Part shown: positions 24,035 to 35,663 of the stretch, piece by piece
Layout of the letters: the number at the start of each line of letters is the position of its first letter
Position numbering within the stretch: the stretch's first letter is position 1
Position numbers and translations under genes: made by a program
From: Omphalotus guepiniiformis
Lineage: Eukaryota > Basidiomycota > Agaricomycetes > Agaricales > Omphalotaceae
Length of the DNA stretch: 64,000 nucleotides
Assembly: GCA_028554645.1 (NCBI GenBank)
Contig: JAQOOI010000078.1
Coordinates: forward strand, 496,001 to 560,000
Reading direction: 5' to 3'
The notes under the pieces: model-generated
What the model was told of the DNA's origin: nothing
What the model saw: only the letters and a program-made list of their open reading frames with translations
Database searches by the model: none

Positions 24035-26786
24035 TTAAAACCGTCTACCGAGGTATTGATGGGCGAGGTCGTCGGTCTTCTGCGCTAGCCTGTACGAGTC
24101 CTTGGTAAACTTGATGGCTTGCTTCCACTCAGCGTTGCTCAACACGTCTGCGCTCTCCCGTGACCAATGTTCTGCAACCGCTGTTGAAACCAAGCTTCCG
24201 CGTCCCGACTCCAGTATCCACAGCTCAACCCGCTCACTTTCCATGAGGACTGCCTGGGCCACCAAGACTTCTGAGCCACCTGCATGTATCCCCAGCGATC
24301 CCCGTTGCCCTGTCCCAACGTCGTACACGCCGCAGATCAAGTCTATCTCGGATTGGCTGAGCTGATCGTCCCAAAACCCGTCACTTTCCTTGCCATCCCA
24401 GACGCACTCTCCAGACAACCACACATCCTTTGAGGGACCTTTGAGTACCGCGTCTTCTTTGACCACATGGAGTGCTAGACGTGCAACGATACCTCCAGCC
24501 AGGACAGCTGCGCGACCTCTTTCTGTCCGCAAGAAACAGTCTCGTTGATGAGCATAAGCCCGGTACTCGTCGAGCAGCTGTCCTCCCTCTCGATGCAGAA
24601 AATTCTTTTGTCGGTATCCTAACAGCGGAGGTGGGAGAGGAACTGCGGGTATTGGACGGGGGATGGCCTTGTCACGAACAAACGTGTTGAAAGCTATCCC
24701 TTGCCGTATCAGATTCGGTATGATTTTTCGTAGGTCGGGCCCCCATCCGCGACGCGCAATTTCGAGAACGTCGTCCGCACTCCTTAAGGCGAGCTGGAAC
24801 GGGACCTTGTCTCCTGCTTCTGGTGAGATCAGGTAGTATCCATCCATAACATCCATGTAGATCACAGCAAACCCCCAATTTTTCGTGTATTTCTGCTTGG
24901 TCGTTACTCAGATCCAAACAGGCTGGTACATCATCGAGTTTCTTTGCGGAGAGCAGGACAGTAATGAAGTGCCGCAGCTTGTCAGAGGTGCTTTTTTTAA
25001 CCAGTGCTACCTGCTCCGACCGAGCGTTCCCTAGCATATTGCGGATTTTGTTCCAGCTAACGTCTTTGTCGGTAACAGTAACGGTGCCTCCGCCATGCTC
25101 CAAAAAACCCAATCGGTTGTAAGCAATGTCCTCGAGCGGATCTGCAAATTCCAGTGCAGGATGGGTGGACATGGGATCACCTTCACCGTGCAGACGACGA
25201 AGATACTCGGCTGGCTGCGTTTCCCCTTCGCAGTCGAGGTCGAGATTTTCGTCAGGAGTCACTTCAAACAAGGGCTGGACAGTCCCTGTGTCCTCCTCGT
25301 CAGACCAGGACGGGGGTCCGTCGTCTGGATCAAATTCTGTGCACACGTCCCACTCGTTGCGCAGGGAGTTATACCTTCTCTGACGGGAACCGTATTCCTC
25401 CCAGTAAGATTCGTAGTGATTGCGCCCTGCCGGAATCCGTCGTCGACCACCATCCACTAATTCCCAATAGAACACTGTTGCTCCCTTTCGTCCAGGTGGA
25501 AGGTCTTTTGCGGCAACACCCTCTCTTTGCAATCGGCGCTGTCGGTCCGTCGCCGATTCGCGAGCAATACACGCGTTTTTCTCTCGCTCGCGTCTGCTAA
25601 AGAACGCAGCCATGTCTTCGCCTGGGCGCTGTCCGGAGTTGGGGTGCACTGTAACGACGCATGGCGGGGGTTTATCGACTGGCTGTCGGTGAGAGCGAGT
25701 GCTTCTGTCTGCGTCTCTGTCGAGGGCTGGAAGAACTACCTCGTACACCTGTCCTCCTATGCTGTGAGTTGCGTGTTGGCCAGACTCCACTCTCTTCACC
25801 TCGGCCTCTAATGCATTTATCTCGTCTTGAGGCACCTCCTGCCTCGCGCGACCGTACCGTATCAGCTCAAGTCTATTTAACACTCTCGGGCTAGGCGCCC
25901 ATCTAAAAAGTTCAGGTGGTATGGTCCATGTCTCTCGAGCGTCGCCCCAGTAAATTGCTAGCGGCGTTTTTGCTGCAATGAGAACGGGTAACAAATGTTT
26001 GAATTTTTGTGCTTCGACGAAAGCTCCTACAGGTACGGTGTCTAGGAAGGACTTTCTCCAGTACGTCAACCAGATATGTGATAGCCCCGTTTCCTTCTGC
26101 AAAACGTCCAGAACCTGTCTCCAGTGGTGCTCGTTTATTTCCTGTTGGCTGAGCTCCTGGGGGTGTGTTCTTCCGTTCTGTGCATCTCTAACCTCTTCCT
26201 GCTTTTTCATATGATGGGCAAAGTATGATATTGCACCAGCTAAGGGAAGAAATGCACGCTGCGATGCAATTGCGTGACGACGTGCTATCACCTCAGAGAA
26301 ATGGGGCTGAGTGTAACCGTACTGACTCGGATACGACCAAAAGCGAAAGTCTCGCGGGATACCGATGTTGGCCAGTCGCATAGAAACTCTCAGCAACCTG
26401 CGTAGCACTCTTTCCAGCTCCTCCCACAGTCGTATGATCTCGCTGTCCAACACAAACATTCCACCGGCCCCAAGTCGCGTGTCCGGGACCACAGGCATGG
26501 TGTCCTCTGTGTAGTCCAGTGGCTCAAGCCATTCTGTTTTGAAAGGGTTTAGTGCCGGGACGAAAGCGAGGAAAGGCATGGACTCCGTTAACCAGCTAGG
26601 GTGTTCGACTCCACCCAGTGACTGACTCCTAGGACCTGGGTCATGTGGAGACCGTGAGGGAATTCTGGGGAATCCAGAGGGCTTTTGGTTGACGATGGTG
26701 AACAGTCCATCTTCAATCAAGGTATGCTGGAGGCTTGACATGAGTGCGAAGCCCACTCGGTCGGGACGTTGTGCCGTGGCCATCAT
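24035..26786 (-). CDS. Agaricomycete-specific large protein, unknown function (accessory block gene B), one frame break
   Basis: From the ATG at 26786 (MMATAQRPDRVGFALMSSLQ) a long frame runs to about 24880. It then continues one frame over as WGFAVIYMDVMDGYYLISP to the stop at 24035, about 915 residues in all. The switch falls on an A5 run (24879-24883); dropping one A joins the two parts smoothly. Recognisable stretches are MPFLAFVPALNPFK, the Trp-rich DFRFWSYPSQYGYTQPHFSE, and VGAFVEAQKFKHLLPVLIAA followed by AIYWGD. I recall this pattern from multicopy Agaricomycete proteins of unknown function. The central part is charged (repeated Arg, Asp/Glu). A 102-bp repeat (26804-27050) lies in the 5' leader, where a GTAAGT...TTTGCAG intron around 27070-27122 and an ATG at 27208 offer an alternative upstream start. 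No enzyme motif seen. Confidence 0.6.
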
Positions 26787-26803
26787 GTCGGGAACCAGCT
26801 TCC

Positions 26804-27050
26804 GTCGTTGCGTCTGAGGGTGTGCTGAGGGGTACGAGTGCCGAGAACGATCACGGAGATATAATACTCTGTGACGTTCAGCTGGGTAGATGATATTCTG
26901 GTCTCGTCGTTGAGTCTGAGGGTGTGCTGAGGGGTACGAGTGCCGAGAACGATCACGGAGATATAGTACTCTGTGATGTTCAGCTGGGTAGATGATATTC
27001 TGGTGTCGAGACGAACGAGCACGGAGATATAGGACTCCGAGACGCTCTGT
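26804..27050. repeat. Tandem 102-bp repeat (two full units plus a partial third)
   Basis: Units start at 26804 and 26906 (GTCGTTG-GTCTGAGGGTG), each running through GGGGTACGAGTGCCGAGAAC, CACGGAGATATA and AGCTGGGTAGATGATATTCT. A truncated copy follows from about 27008. Because 102 is a multiple of three, all frames stay open, so coding of the repeat is uncertain. Confidence 0.8.
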
Positions 27051-27570
27051 ACGCGAGTAGACCAGTATAGGTAGCTGCAAATTGTCAGCTTATCGCTTAG
27101 ATAGCATTGGTGTACCACTTACCTGGTTCCCTGACGCACTGCTCGCCTTGAGACTCTGTCTGTGGGCGGTGGTTGATGATATGAAGTTCCGGCGCTTGAG
27201 TCGATCATCCTAAAGTGGTGGCGCTTGAACTCTGTAACTATTTCTGGAAGCTCGTTCCCACAGTCGTCCTGCCAGCGCTAAAAAATAGGCCTGGGCTCGT
27301 TCCCACCCACCACGTGCGTCTGCGCTTGAACTTCTGTTTTTGGTTTCCCGTAACTCACTTCCTTCCGCCATCCGTCTAGTAGCCTACTCATGATCGATTG
27401 ATCTCCCACCCGCTCGCCCAGCGTTGACGGTTGCCGATAAGCAGGAAAAGGGTGTGACAGGTGGACCCGAGGTCTCAGGTGCGTATTTTTCTGTTCTCTT
27501 TGGGTCGTGTTTGTTGATACTTAACTCTTCCAGTGGTTTTTTTGTTGGTTCTTCCAGGCTGGTTCGGACT

Positions 27571-27786
27571 GAGACTGGCGGGTTTATAACCCTCCAATGT
27601 CTCATCGTCGTGTTCGCAGGGACCGAGACTGGCGGGTTTATAACCCTCCAATGTCTCATCGCCGTGTTCGCAGGGACCGAGACTGGCGGGTTTATAACCC
27701 TCCAACGTCTCATCGTCGTGTTCGCAGGGACCGAGACTGGCGGGTTTATAACCCTCCAGTGTCTCTTCGTCGTGTTCGCCCGTCTG
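27571..27786. repeat. Minisatellite: four 54-bp units
   Basis: Four nearly identical head-to-tail units start at 27571, 27625, 27679 and 27733, each beginning GAGACTGGCGGGTTTATAAC and ending TCGCAGGGACC. The few differences are single substitutions. It lies between gene B (leftward) and the Helitron coding region (rightward). Several frames on both strands stay open across it simply because 54 is a multiple of three. Confidence 0.9.
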
Positions 27787-28893
27787 TGGAGGGAACCGGC
27801 ACTGAACTCCGTTTCCTCTTCTCCGTAATCAGGACACAGTGGCGCCTGTCTCGATAATTGTCAATCTTGGCGTCCCTGATCCCACACGTCCGCACACACC
27901 CGCTCTCGCTCACTCACTCACTCACTCTCCTCTCAACTATCGGTGCTCTAACATCTTCGCGAGCACCTACATCAGCACCTGTCCGTCTCGACAGTGCCTG
28001 GTTGGTCTTGAAGCGTGAGTTTGAGCATCCACATCAGCATAAGCCCGTCTTGTCGGTGACACGTTGGCGTTAGCCTCAAAGCACGACTCGTTGTTCAGCT
28101 CGATGTTCCACGAGTCGTCGCAGTGGGTGGTGTGTTCTGGACGCGTCACGCGCGGGGTGGGATGTGTTGGAAGGCAGCGCAAAGGGGTGGCTTTACGTCT
28201 GCAGCTCTTGACTCATAGGGAACCATCGCGCTGCCAATTGCTATTGTTTGGTGTCGAAATAGTACAGTGTATAAACACGGTGCTTGTACTCTATCGTGTC
28301 ATTAATGGGTGTATTGTAAAGCCCGCCTAAGTACCCTTTCAACGCGACCAATTTGCTTATTATGTCCCCTTCTCATCACTCGTACACTCGTACACTGGTG
28401 CTCCGTACCGAATAAGAAGGAAATGTCAACATTACGCCGGTAGTTGCTTGGGCCACGTATTATGTGCTTCTTTGATTACTTAACGTTGGTTCAGTCTGGG
28501 TACACCAATTCGGTAGCTTTTTTCGTTCGTTCCTTGCCTACTTCTTCCCGATGCTGCGTTGCGCGTCCCTCCTGCTGCTAGCGACCTGCTGCTCAAAAAT
28601 AAGCTCCTGTGCTGTTCAGTCTGTCGGTGAGCCCGTGTCTCTTCTGTTTTTTGTGTTCACAGACTCACAGTCCCTTTTCTTCGTGGGTTTCGTGATTGTC
28701 AAGTATCTGAACAATATCTCAACCCGCGTATCGGAAATACGTTGTGTATTCTTGCCTGTAAGCCGGTTTGGTCGAACCGCGACGCGTCGTGTGCGTCTCC
28801 CTTCTTCCTCTCTTTCTTTTTCTTTCTTTCTTTTTTTTTTTTTTGTAAATCCTTACTGATTTTAAATTGGGTGGTCCTTTAGTTCAAAATGCT
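27787..28893. other. Spacer upstream of the Helitron coding region
   Basis: This contains a (CTCA)n-like run near 27908-27926 and a pyrimidine tract of T with CTTT repeats at 28803-28846. A hydrophobic N-terminal-like frame at 28551 (MLRCASLLLLATCC) ends at a GTGAGC donor at about 28627 and could be an upstream exon. The true Helitron 5' end (expected TC) could not be located. Confidence 0.4.
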
Positions 28894-30394
28894 ATGGCTT
28901 CGGTGTTGGGTCCAACAGACCCAGTGAACAAGTCCCTGCCACCTTGTGAGTCCCGAGACCGTTGCGCCGCGCGTAAAACTAACGCTCTGTTGTAGCGCAC
29001 TCCCTTGTGAACCATGCCAGCAACTCCGTGTCGGCTGTTAATTGCTGCTCGGTCTTTGACTACCGCAGTCCTTGTTGTTCCCCAGCCAACGCGTCGAGTC
29101 ATGCGTCAACCGTCGTCGTTGGGCCCGCTGGTCCGTTGGACCAGGATCCGGGTCATGCCCTTGTAGAGGGTATCCTCGTGCAGAGGATGACCTCTTGCAG
29201 GTTCTCTCTATCATTCTTGCCCCCCCTGCGGCCTCTGCGGCGTATGCCGTATATATATTTCGCTCGATCCTCTGCATCGATGACCCGATTTTCGCGTGCG
29301 CGACTTCGTGGGATTGGTCTCTATAAGCTGCCTCTGAGCTTGTTTCCGCATTTTGTTTCTTTCGCTCGTTGGTTGGAGCCGTGCACATCGCGTTACGCAA
29401 AGTTTTACATTAGACGTACTTGGAGATACCTGGCTTTTTCATACGAGCTTGCCTGTCAATTCTCCGGGTTGTATTCTTCAAATGACAACTGCTGCTTACG
29501 CTGGGCCTATGTTTCTCCCGTGTCAGTCAGATACAGGGTGGCTCTTGCATTGTATCGCGCGCGCAGAGGTTTTATGCGCAAGACAGATTACATTGCTGGC
29601 CTAGAGAAGGCTATGACCACTCCGTTTAATCTACCTGAAAAGGCTGACAAGTTACTGGCTGTCATGAGGCGCCGCCAAATGCTCCGCAAACCTCTTTCTT
29701 ATGCAAACTATCAGCTTTTACTTGATTCTTGCGGGCTTTCATCACAAGTAACTTTGTCGTTGGTGTATCAACACAGTGTATATAGTTTTCGGGTTTTCAG
29801 GTCTGTGCTGTCTTTTGGTAGACTCTCGTGGTCTGGCTGGGGCTGTAGCATCCAAACACCTCTCGTTCCATCCCGTGTGACTTCACACAACATATATATG
29901 GCCTGCAAAGGTCCTTATTTCAACAGATACCCCAGATATAAGTCTCGACTACACCATGCTTTGCGAAGATCCCGTCTGTTCACGGCTTTTCTCAAGAACG
30001 AGATGGGAAAACCAAGCTCTGCTAGTGCTCTGCCTGCAGCTAGCTCATCCTCTTCAAGCAGAACCTCCAGGTCTCGTCTTCGCGGTGGCCACGCGAAACT
30101 CCTTGTTCCATTTGCTCTGTTCAAAGACAGTGTTGTGGGAGGTGCCGTGGAGGTCTGCCGTGCTTCTAAAGACTACAGCTTTACCTTTACAGCGCATGTA
30201 TCGTCACACAAGTTGGACCAGTATTCTCCTCAGACCAATTTATACGTGAATATAGCCCCGTTGGAGTTGATCCCTTTTCTGACTGTCACCGACGCGCGCA
30301 GAGTGGCGGGTGCACATTCCTTCAAAAAACGAAGAGCGACCCACATTGAAATAACTAATTACTTTGAGTCTCATAAGTGCAGTGAGTCTTGCGC
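28894..30394 (+). CDS. Helitron protein, 5' exons, cut off by the LTR element at 30395
   Basis: A frame open from 29007 to the LTR joins exactly to the Helitron frame at 53,142 once the inserted element and one GCGC copy are ignored. This is the evidence that both belong to one gene. The 3' part (MGKPSSASALPAAS, then GHAKLLVPFALFKDSVVGG and ESHKCSESC) reads as one exon from about 29,990. Upstream exons are uncertain: MASVLGPTDPVNKSLPP starting at 28894 ends at GTGAGT, and the stretch around 29190-29330 reads best in another frame (DLLQVLSIILAPPAASAAYA), implying an unplaced intron or a one-base error near 29180. The His/Cys pattern near the break resembles the variable zinc-binding N-terminus of basidiomycete Helitron proteins. 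With the insertion in place the gene cannot make a full protein. Confidence 0.6.
30391..30394. repeat. Target site duplication GCGC, left copy (right copy 53138-53141)
   Basis: GCGC precedes the left LTR and GCGC follows the right LTR. Removing the element plus one copy leaves the Helitron reading frame uninterrupted, which independently supports the boundary. A 4-bp duplication requires the LTR to end in ...CACATTA in the element's own orientation. Confidence 0.75.
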
Positions 30395-32200
30395 TAATGT
30401 GCAAGAATTTGACTGAGAGGGAGTCTCAAGAAACAACCTCTAACTCAATTCTAGGGGGGTTTGTGGAGGTGTGGCTGGCGTTGGCAAAGGTTCCGCACAG
30501 TTAAACTCGACAATTGAACTCAATACTGAGCTAGCAAGTGTCTGCAGTCCGCTCTGAACAGGGTATAAGTGACAGGGCAACTCAAAAACACAGGTTCAAG
30601 ACAGAGGGCAACTAGTTTCTCAGGGGTTCAGGGGATGGTTCAGGGCAATAATCAGAGTGGGCAACTCGATCCAATGGTCCAAACAGTGACAGTATCAATC
30701 AGAACAGTAGCAGCAACAGTTTCAGCAGGCAGAACAGCACAGACAGAACAGCAGGGACAGCAACAGTTTCAGTATCTCTCTCAAGGTTTGCCACAAGGGA
30801 CTTTACAGAAGTTTGCACAACTGGTATATTTCTCTATAACTGAACTCCTAAGAGCCAGGCAATTTTCGTCTAGAAGAAGTTCTGCTTTGGTAGTGAGCCT
30901 AGGCAGTCCTAACTTAAGGAAAAATATCTACAAGTAGGTAGTTCTTATATACAGGTCAGGAAATAAATATAGTAAATCTCGAAAATGTAAGGGAATCTGA
31001 GCAGAGTAAATAGAATAGATAATAGAAAGACTAATTGAGCAGGGATTGGTGTCTTTTTAGGTATTTTTGTAGGTATTTTTCAGTTAGATACTGTCATGTA
31101 TAGGTATCTTGGGTATAAAAATTGTTATAAAAATCGCTTTGTCCATATAGTGGCTTGGCAATCAAGTCCAGGGTATCTAACCAGGGTGTACAGCACGCAA
31201 TATCAGTCCAGAATGGTGCCATATGACAACATCTTTTATGATTTTGAAATTTGCAACTCTTTTGGATTTCCTAACTGGGGGCTGCTGGTGAGGTTCCTAG
31301 CAGATCCAGTGGTTATTTCTTCGTTTCAGAGGTCATCTAGACCCTACTCCGTTGTTACTATCATCCACAAGCTGTACAGTAGCACATGTGTCTATCTGAC
31401 CAGATCTTGCATCTGATTTGTCTCCAGGAGGTACTTCTCCTTTTAGCTGGTTCTAGCAACAAGCTATGGGCAGTTTTATGTCCCAATAATCGTTTCTTCT
31501 TCCCTATTTGGGTGTCCGGGTTCAGGGTATCACTCAGTTAGATGCTACATTTCAGAGGGATACTCCAGAATCAACATCTAGCTCCATGGTAGGATAGCTT
31601 GAGTATCTAACTCCATTCCTCAGAAATGACTTAGAGGATTTTTTTCCTCTTTAGCCAACAGACAAAAGGTGGTTCACAAGTAGTAACACCATCCTAAACA
31701 TAGTACCAAATGTACAACATATTTCTCTGGTCAGAACAATACAAGATTGTCTGCACTCTCAGCATTCAGTCTTTACAGCCAACCTGAGTTAGCAAGACCA
31801 GCTGGAGTTAGGTAGTCCCGTGGACTTAGATGTTTCTCAGATTGAATTGTAACTTCTATCATTCCCTTGGATTACAATCAAACAACACTCATGAGAGTTT
31901 CTAGTCTTTAGAGGGTGGGTCTAACCAACTCAACTTAGCATGGAACATTGGTACTCCAATACAAAGTGAGAGGCAAAACTAGTATCTCTCTCCATGATCC
32001 CATTGGTCACAGTTGCTAAGTACCATATCATGTACTGTAGCTAACTCTACACTCAGGCTTGAGTAACTGAGTGTGTTCTCATGTTTCAACTAGCAGTCTG
32101 GGTGAGCTCTAGTCCTCATTGTTCAGTTTCCAATGTTTGAACAACCAAAATCTTTCTCAATCTGCATGATTTCAAGCCTAGACCGCTTTTAGTCGCGACA
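30395..32200 (-). repeat. LTR of the outer element (3' LTR in element orientation)
   Basis: 1,806 bp, apparently identical to 51332-53137. In element orientation it starts TGTCGCGACTAAAAG and ends TTGCACATTA. Several open frames of about 100-120 codons inside it (for example a Gln-rich one at 30569) occur identically in the other LTR and are not taken as genes. The LTR holds several copies of the dispersed GAGTATCTAACTC-type motif. Confidence 0.93.
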
Positions 32201-32220
32201 TCTCCCCCAAAGTAAAATAA
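32201..32220 (-). other. Polypurine tract at the 3' LTR of the outer element
   Basis: In element orientation the sequence TTTGGGGGAGA directly abuts the LTR start TGTCGCG. This is the expected primer site for plus-strand DNA synthesis. A 19-of-20 match lies at 41922-41941. Confidence 0.75.
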
Positions 32221-32692
32221 GATCGACCTCGATCGTCCATGATGGCCAATATCGAGTTAGATACTACTTTTTCAGGTAGATAGTCACAGAAGTCAAGTCA
32301 ATTGCTTTACTATCACGTTGACACCTTGTCACAGTGAACTGCCGTTAGGCAGACTTCTCGATTGAAAGACCGATCAGTACGCTTTTCACTCGGCATGCCT
32401 CGGCAATGCTCAATTCGGAGAAACCCGATGTCTGCATCCGTCGAAGTTCAGCCAAATATGGAAGACCCCTTTCGTTCTTCACATCTCACTGAGTCTCCCT
32501 ATGGACGACTTTTCTAGGGAACTTGCTAACTCCATTTCTTTAGGAAGCGATGCCTCCATTGAGTTCGTGAGTCAACTCATTCTTCTTTCTCTCACGGACC
32601 GTTTCGGTCGTGTCATATATAGTTGAGATCCCCGTTCCATGGAGTCTCCCTTTCCTTCTCGTTTCTCACTCTCTGCTTAGCGTGTACATACT

Positions 32693-35049
32693 ATGCAGGC
32701 CAACAACTACCAGGCCCTTTCCACCGTCTGCTCTAAGCTTGGGGACTTCGATCGTCGACTCCGCGACCAGTCATTTGAACATTATGGTGCAGGTCTCCGG
32801 CTCAAACTGATGTCCACTACTTTCGAGGAGGCAAAATTCGCTCTTGTAGGTTTTGTTTTCGTTTCTTATTTATGCCTCTACTAACGCGTGTTTACGCTGT
32901 ATAGGCTCACGTCGCGTTGGTTTTTAACCGTTGTCAGAAGAATGAGACCCATTTGCCCGACTACTTCACTGGAACTTTCCTTGCCGCTTCGAATCTCGCG
33001 CTCTGGTTGCATCAACAGAGGCCAGGAACTTTCGTTCTGCCACCTTGGTGTCCTTCCAGGGCTCGGTATGACGATTTGCACAAAAAGTTCACAGTGAGTT
33101 ATTTAGTTCAGGGGTCTATTCCTTTTTGACATCTAATGCCTCATTTCTTGTTTAGCTTCGGAATCTCTGGGAGCCTCTACCGCCTTTTCCCAAGTCTCTC
33201 CTAGGCCCTCAGCTTGAAGACGACGAGGACGATGAGGAAGATGACGAGATCCGCCTTTCCCCTATCGAACCCATTGCTTCCACTGCCAAATCCACTCGTT
33301 CTGCCAAGAAGACAGCTCCGGCTACGAAGACGAAACCCAAACCTGCCCTGACGCCGATGCCGGGTCGATCTGTGGTAAGTTTTAAGTTTCTCGCAGTGGA
33401 TCCCTCCTGACTTGTTCATTTTTCTAGTCGAAACGCAAATCTCTGGATTCCGAGGATTCTGCCGTCTTCACCGACGAATCTGACGACGACAACGCAGAGG
33501 TTCCTGATTCCGAGCCTCCGAGAAAGAAGACCCGGACCTCATTGACCAAGAAGCCTGAGGCTCCCAAATCTTCTAAGGTGAGTTCCATTTTCTCTTGCTT
33601 AGATGTATTCATTTCTCATATGTTTTACAGGGCAAGGGTAAGCAAGCGGTGAAACCTCGCCCGAAGACTCGTTCTATTCGCGTGGAGGAACCTGTCGAGG
33701 AACCGCCGGCGCGTCAAACTCGATCCAAAGCCGCTTCCACTTCGACCAAAACGACTCTCCCTGAATCCAGCGACGAGGAGGAAGTAGAGGATGAGGAAGA
33801 CAAGCCCAAAAAGAAGAATGAGGGGTCGAAGGGTGCTAAGGAGTCCAAAGTCGATCTCTCTGCTCCTCTTTGGCCGAATCGCGCGGGTTTCTCAACTACA
33901 TCCGTGCTGAAGGCTCCCGGCGTTCATGACGAACCCCCCAATCTTCAAGTAGGTCATCTTTTTCATTTCTCAATATGGTCTACTAACCTTTCCTTCCTTT
34001 GTCCAGCGTGTCGATGGTCGCACCTTTCAACACCGGAACAAGGAGGAATATACCGACGTTCCTGGTATGTCTTTTCGTTTTTCTTAACTATAGCTTTTTA
34101 GAACTAACGATTTGTCTAGATCGTACTGTCTTTGGGTGGCCTTACGGTCGTCCCGTTACACTTCAACAGCTCGTTTCTATTAATCGCTCGTTCGACCGCG
34201 TAAGTATCTCATTTTTCTTATTGCAGCATCTTTTATCTGATACTTTTTACAGTTCTTCGGTGATTCCATCTGCGCAGCTTGTGTTGGCAGTACCCATTCC
34301 GATGGTCGCAAGTGTCGCCCTCAAATCAAGGAGAACTCGTTCGACTGGAGATGTAGTACCTGCGCCAAGGATAATCATGCGTGCAGTTGGACATACAGCC
34401 TCGAAGGTACCGATCAGATGCGCTGCCTTTCTTACACCTTAGCTCGCAGTGGTAGCGCTGGTGAGTTAATCTCATTTTTCTTATTGTATCAATTCAATTT
34501 CTAACTGAATTTCTCGTTTATCTAGTCATTGCACAAGAGGCGGGTCAACTCCAACTTCTTATCGACTCTTACGAGAAGATGCAGGAAGGGGTTGTCGCGC
34601 AGATGCAGGCCATGGAGCAGCTTCATGCTGGGATCATCGATCGTCAGGCGCATATCAAGGCATCGTGCAGGGATCCTCGACTCGTACTCCATCAGCTTAA
34701 GACTGGTGACCCCTCCTTCGAATACACCGACGAGCAGATGCGACTTCTCTGTACCGCGCTTGGTTGGGACGTCAACATCGTGTCTCGCGCCAGCTATATC
34801 TCGAAGAACAGCGCCGGCAATTTCATCGTGGTCGATCCCGAGGAGGATAAAGCCGAAGTTGGCCCATCTCATCCCTCCACGTCTCGAGCCGAATCTATCG
34901 CTAAGAACACCGAAGAGCCGCGTCCAGCGACTGGTGCTTCTCACAACAATCCAGAGGTCGAGGATGATGAGGACGAATTGGACACCGAGAAGGTTCTCGC
35001 TCCCGCGAGCAGTCCACTACCTGAAGAGGATCATATCCCTTCAGAGTGA
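32693..35049 (+). CDS. Nine-exon antisense gene of the outer retroelement, Cys-rich domain (gene 1)
   Basis: Exons 32693-32845, 32905-33093, 33156-33374, 33428-33577, 33631-33948, 34007-34064, 34120-34199, 34253-34460 and 34526-35049 join in frame to 632 residues, all with GT-AG introns of 53-65 nt. The N-terminal ~110 residues are helical. A long Asp/Glu/Lys/Ser linker follows with basic clusters (KRKSL, RKKTR) that could be nuclear signals. Next comes a Cys cluster: CAACVGSTHSDGRKC, then RCSTCAKDNHAC, six cysteines plausibly binding zinc though spaced unlike a standard Zn2Cys6 domain. A helical stretch (AGQLQLLIDSYEKMQEGVVA) and an acidic tail end the protein. A TATATA lies near 32615. The gene runs opposite to gag-pol, between pol and the 3' LTR. 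Function unknown; a DNA-binding or regulatory role is inferred only from the Cys cluster. Confidence 0.75.
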
Positions 35050-35210
35050 CTCGCACACGAGGTTCCTCCGGCCCTTCTAGCGTATCTTCCTCAGCATTAC
35101 GGTGATTCGTACGCAGCGTTGGACTGGTCATTTCTTTATCAGTAAACTGTTTGCATCTCGTGCAGGGTGACTCAAGTGTTCAACACACTGAGTTGCCCTT
35201 ATATATATAT
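35050..35210 (+). other. 3' end of antisense gene 1 up to the inner element
   Basis: 160 nt following the stop at 35047-35049, ending in an (AT)n run that served as the target for the inner element. The last five bases, TATAT (35206-35210), are duplicated at 41484-41488. Confidence 0.6.
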
Positions 35211-35662
35211 TGTTACGAACATTTTCTTTTTTCATCTTATCTCATTGTTTGTACATATAGACACTTTTATTATCAGTAGATAGCATCTTAAGTTATAGAT
35301 CTAGGGTTATATTAAATACACACGTAGGTAGCATGATGATCGAGATCAAGCATGTAGACCTCAAGGCGATCACGATCATTAATGAAACACTTGAGGCGAT
35401 CGAACTCATGGTAGACACACGGTGGATTAGTCAAGGGTTATAGCCCAGGGTTTAGGGTTTTATTTACGTATATAACAAGTCCGCTTAGGTAGATATTCCT
35501 TTAGCTTCGATCTTGTCAATAACTCCTCGAGTTTAGACTTGTACTTAGCATACTTCCTTGTATCGTCTCTTTTCTCAATTCCACTTTCTGCTTTTCTCTT
35601 ACTCGTGTGAAACTAAGATCATTGTGTTTGGTTATTTGAGTTTATAACTCGAGTCGCTGACA
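35211..35662 (+). repeat. 5' LTR of the inner element
   Basis: 452 bp, TG...CA ends. Contains TATATAA at 35469-35475. About 33 bp downstream is the 13-mer TAGCTTCGATCTT (35502-35514), the likely 5' end of the transcript and exact complement of the primer binding site. Confidence 0.95.
35469..35475 (+). promoter_or_regulatory. TATA box of the inner element LTR
   Basis: TATATAA lies about 33 bp before TAGCTTCGATCTT, the predicted first bases of the RNA. Spacing is as expected for a TATA-dependent start. The second LTR carries the same sequence. Confidence 0.6.
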
Positions 35663-35663
35663 T

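Noticed and set aside
28551..28859. Secreted-protein-like frame (MLRCASLLLLATCC...)
   Set aside because: It runs through probable introns into a T-tract; at most a short upstream exon.
16125..28893. KDZ transposase expected beside a TET/JBP-like gene
   Set aside because: No frame in the block shows the DDE or Cys-cluster features of KDZ transposases; none is claimed.
30569..31416. Gln-rich and other 100-120 codon frames in the LTRs (also at 51506-52353)
   Set aside because: Identical in both LTRs, no domain, no start context; LTR sequence explains them.
32693..35049. Antisense gene as an envelope-like gene
   Set aside because: No signal peptide or membrane segment, opposite strand to pol, many introns, and an acidic, nuclear-looking composition.
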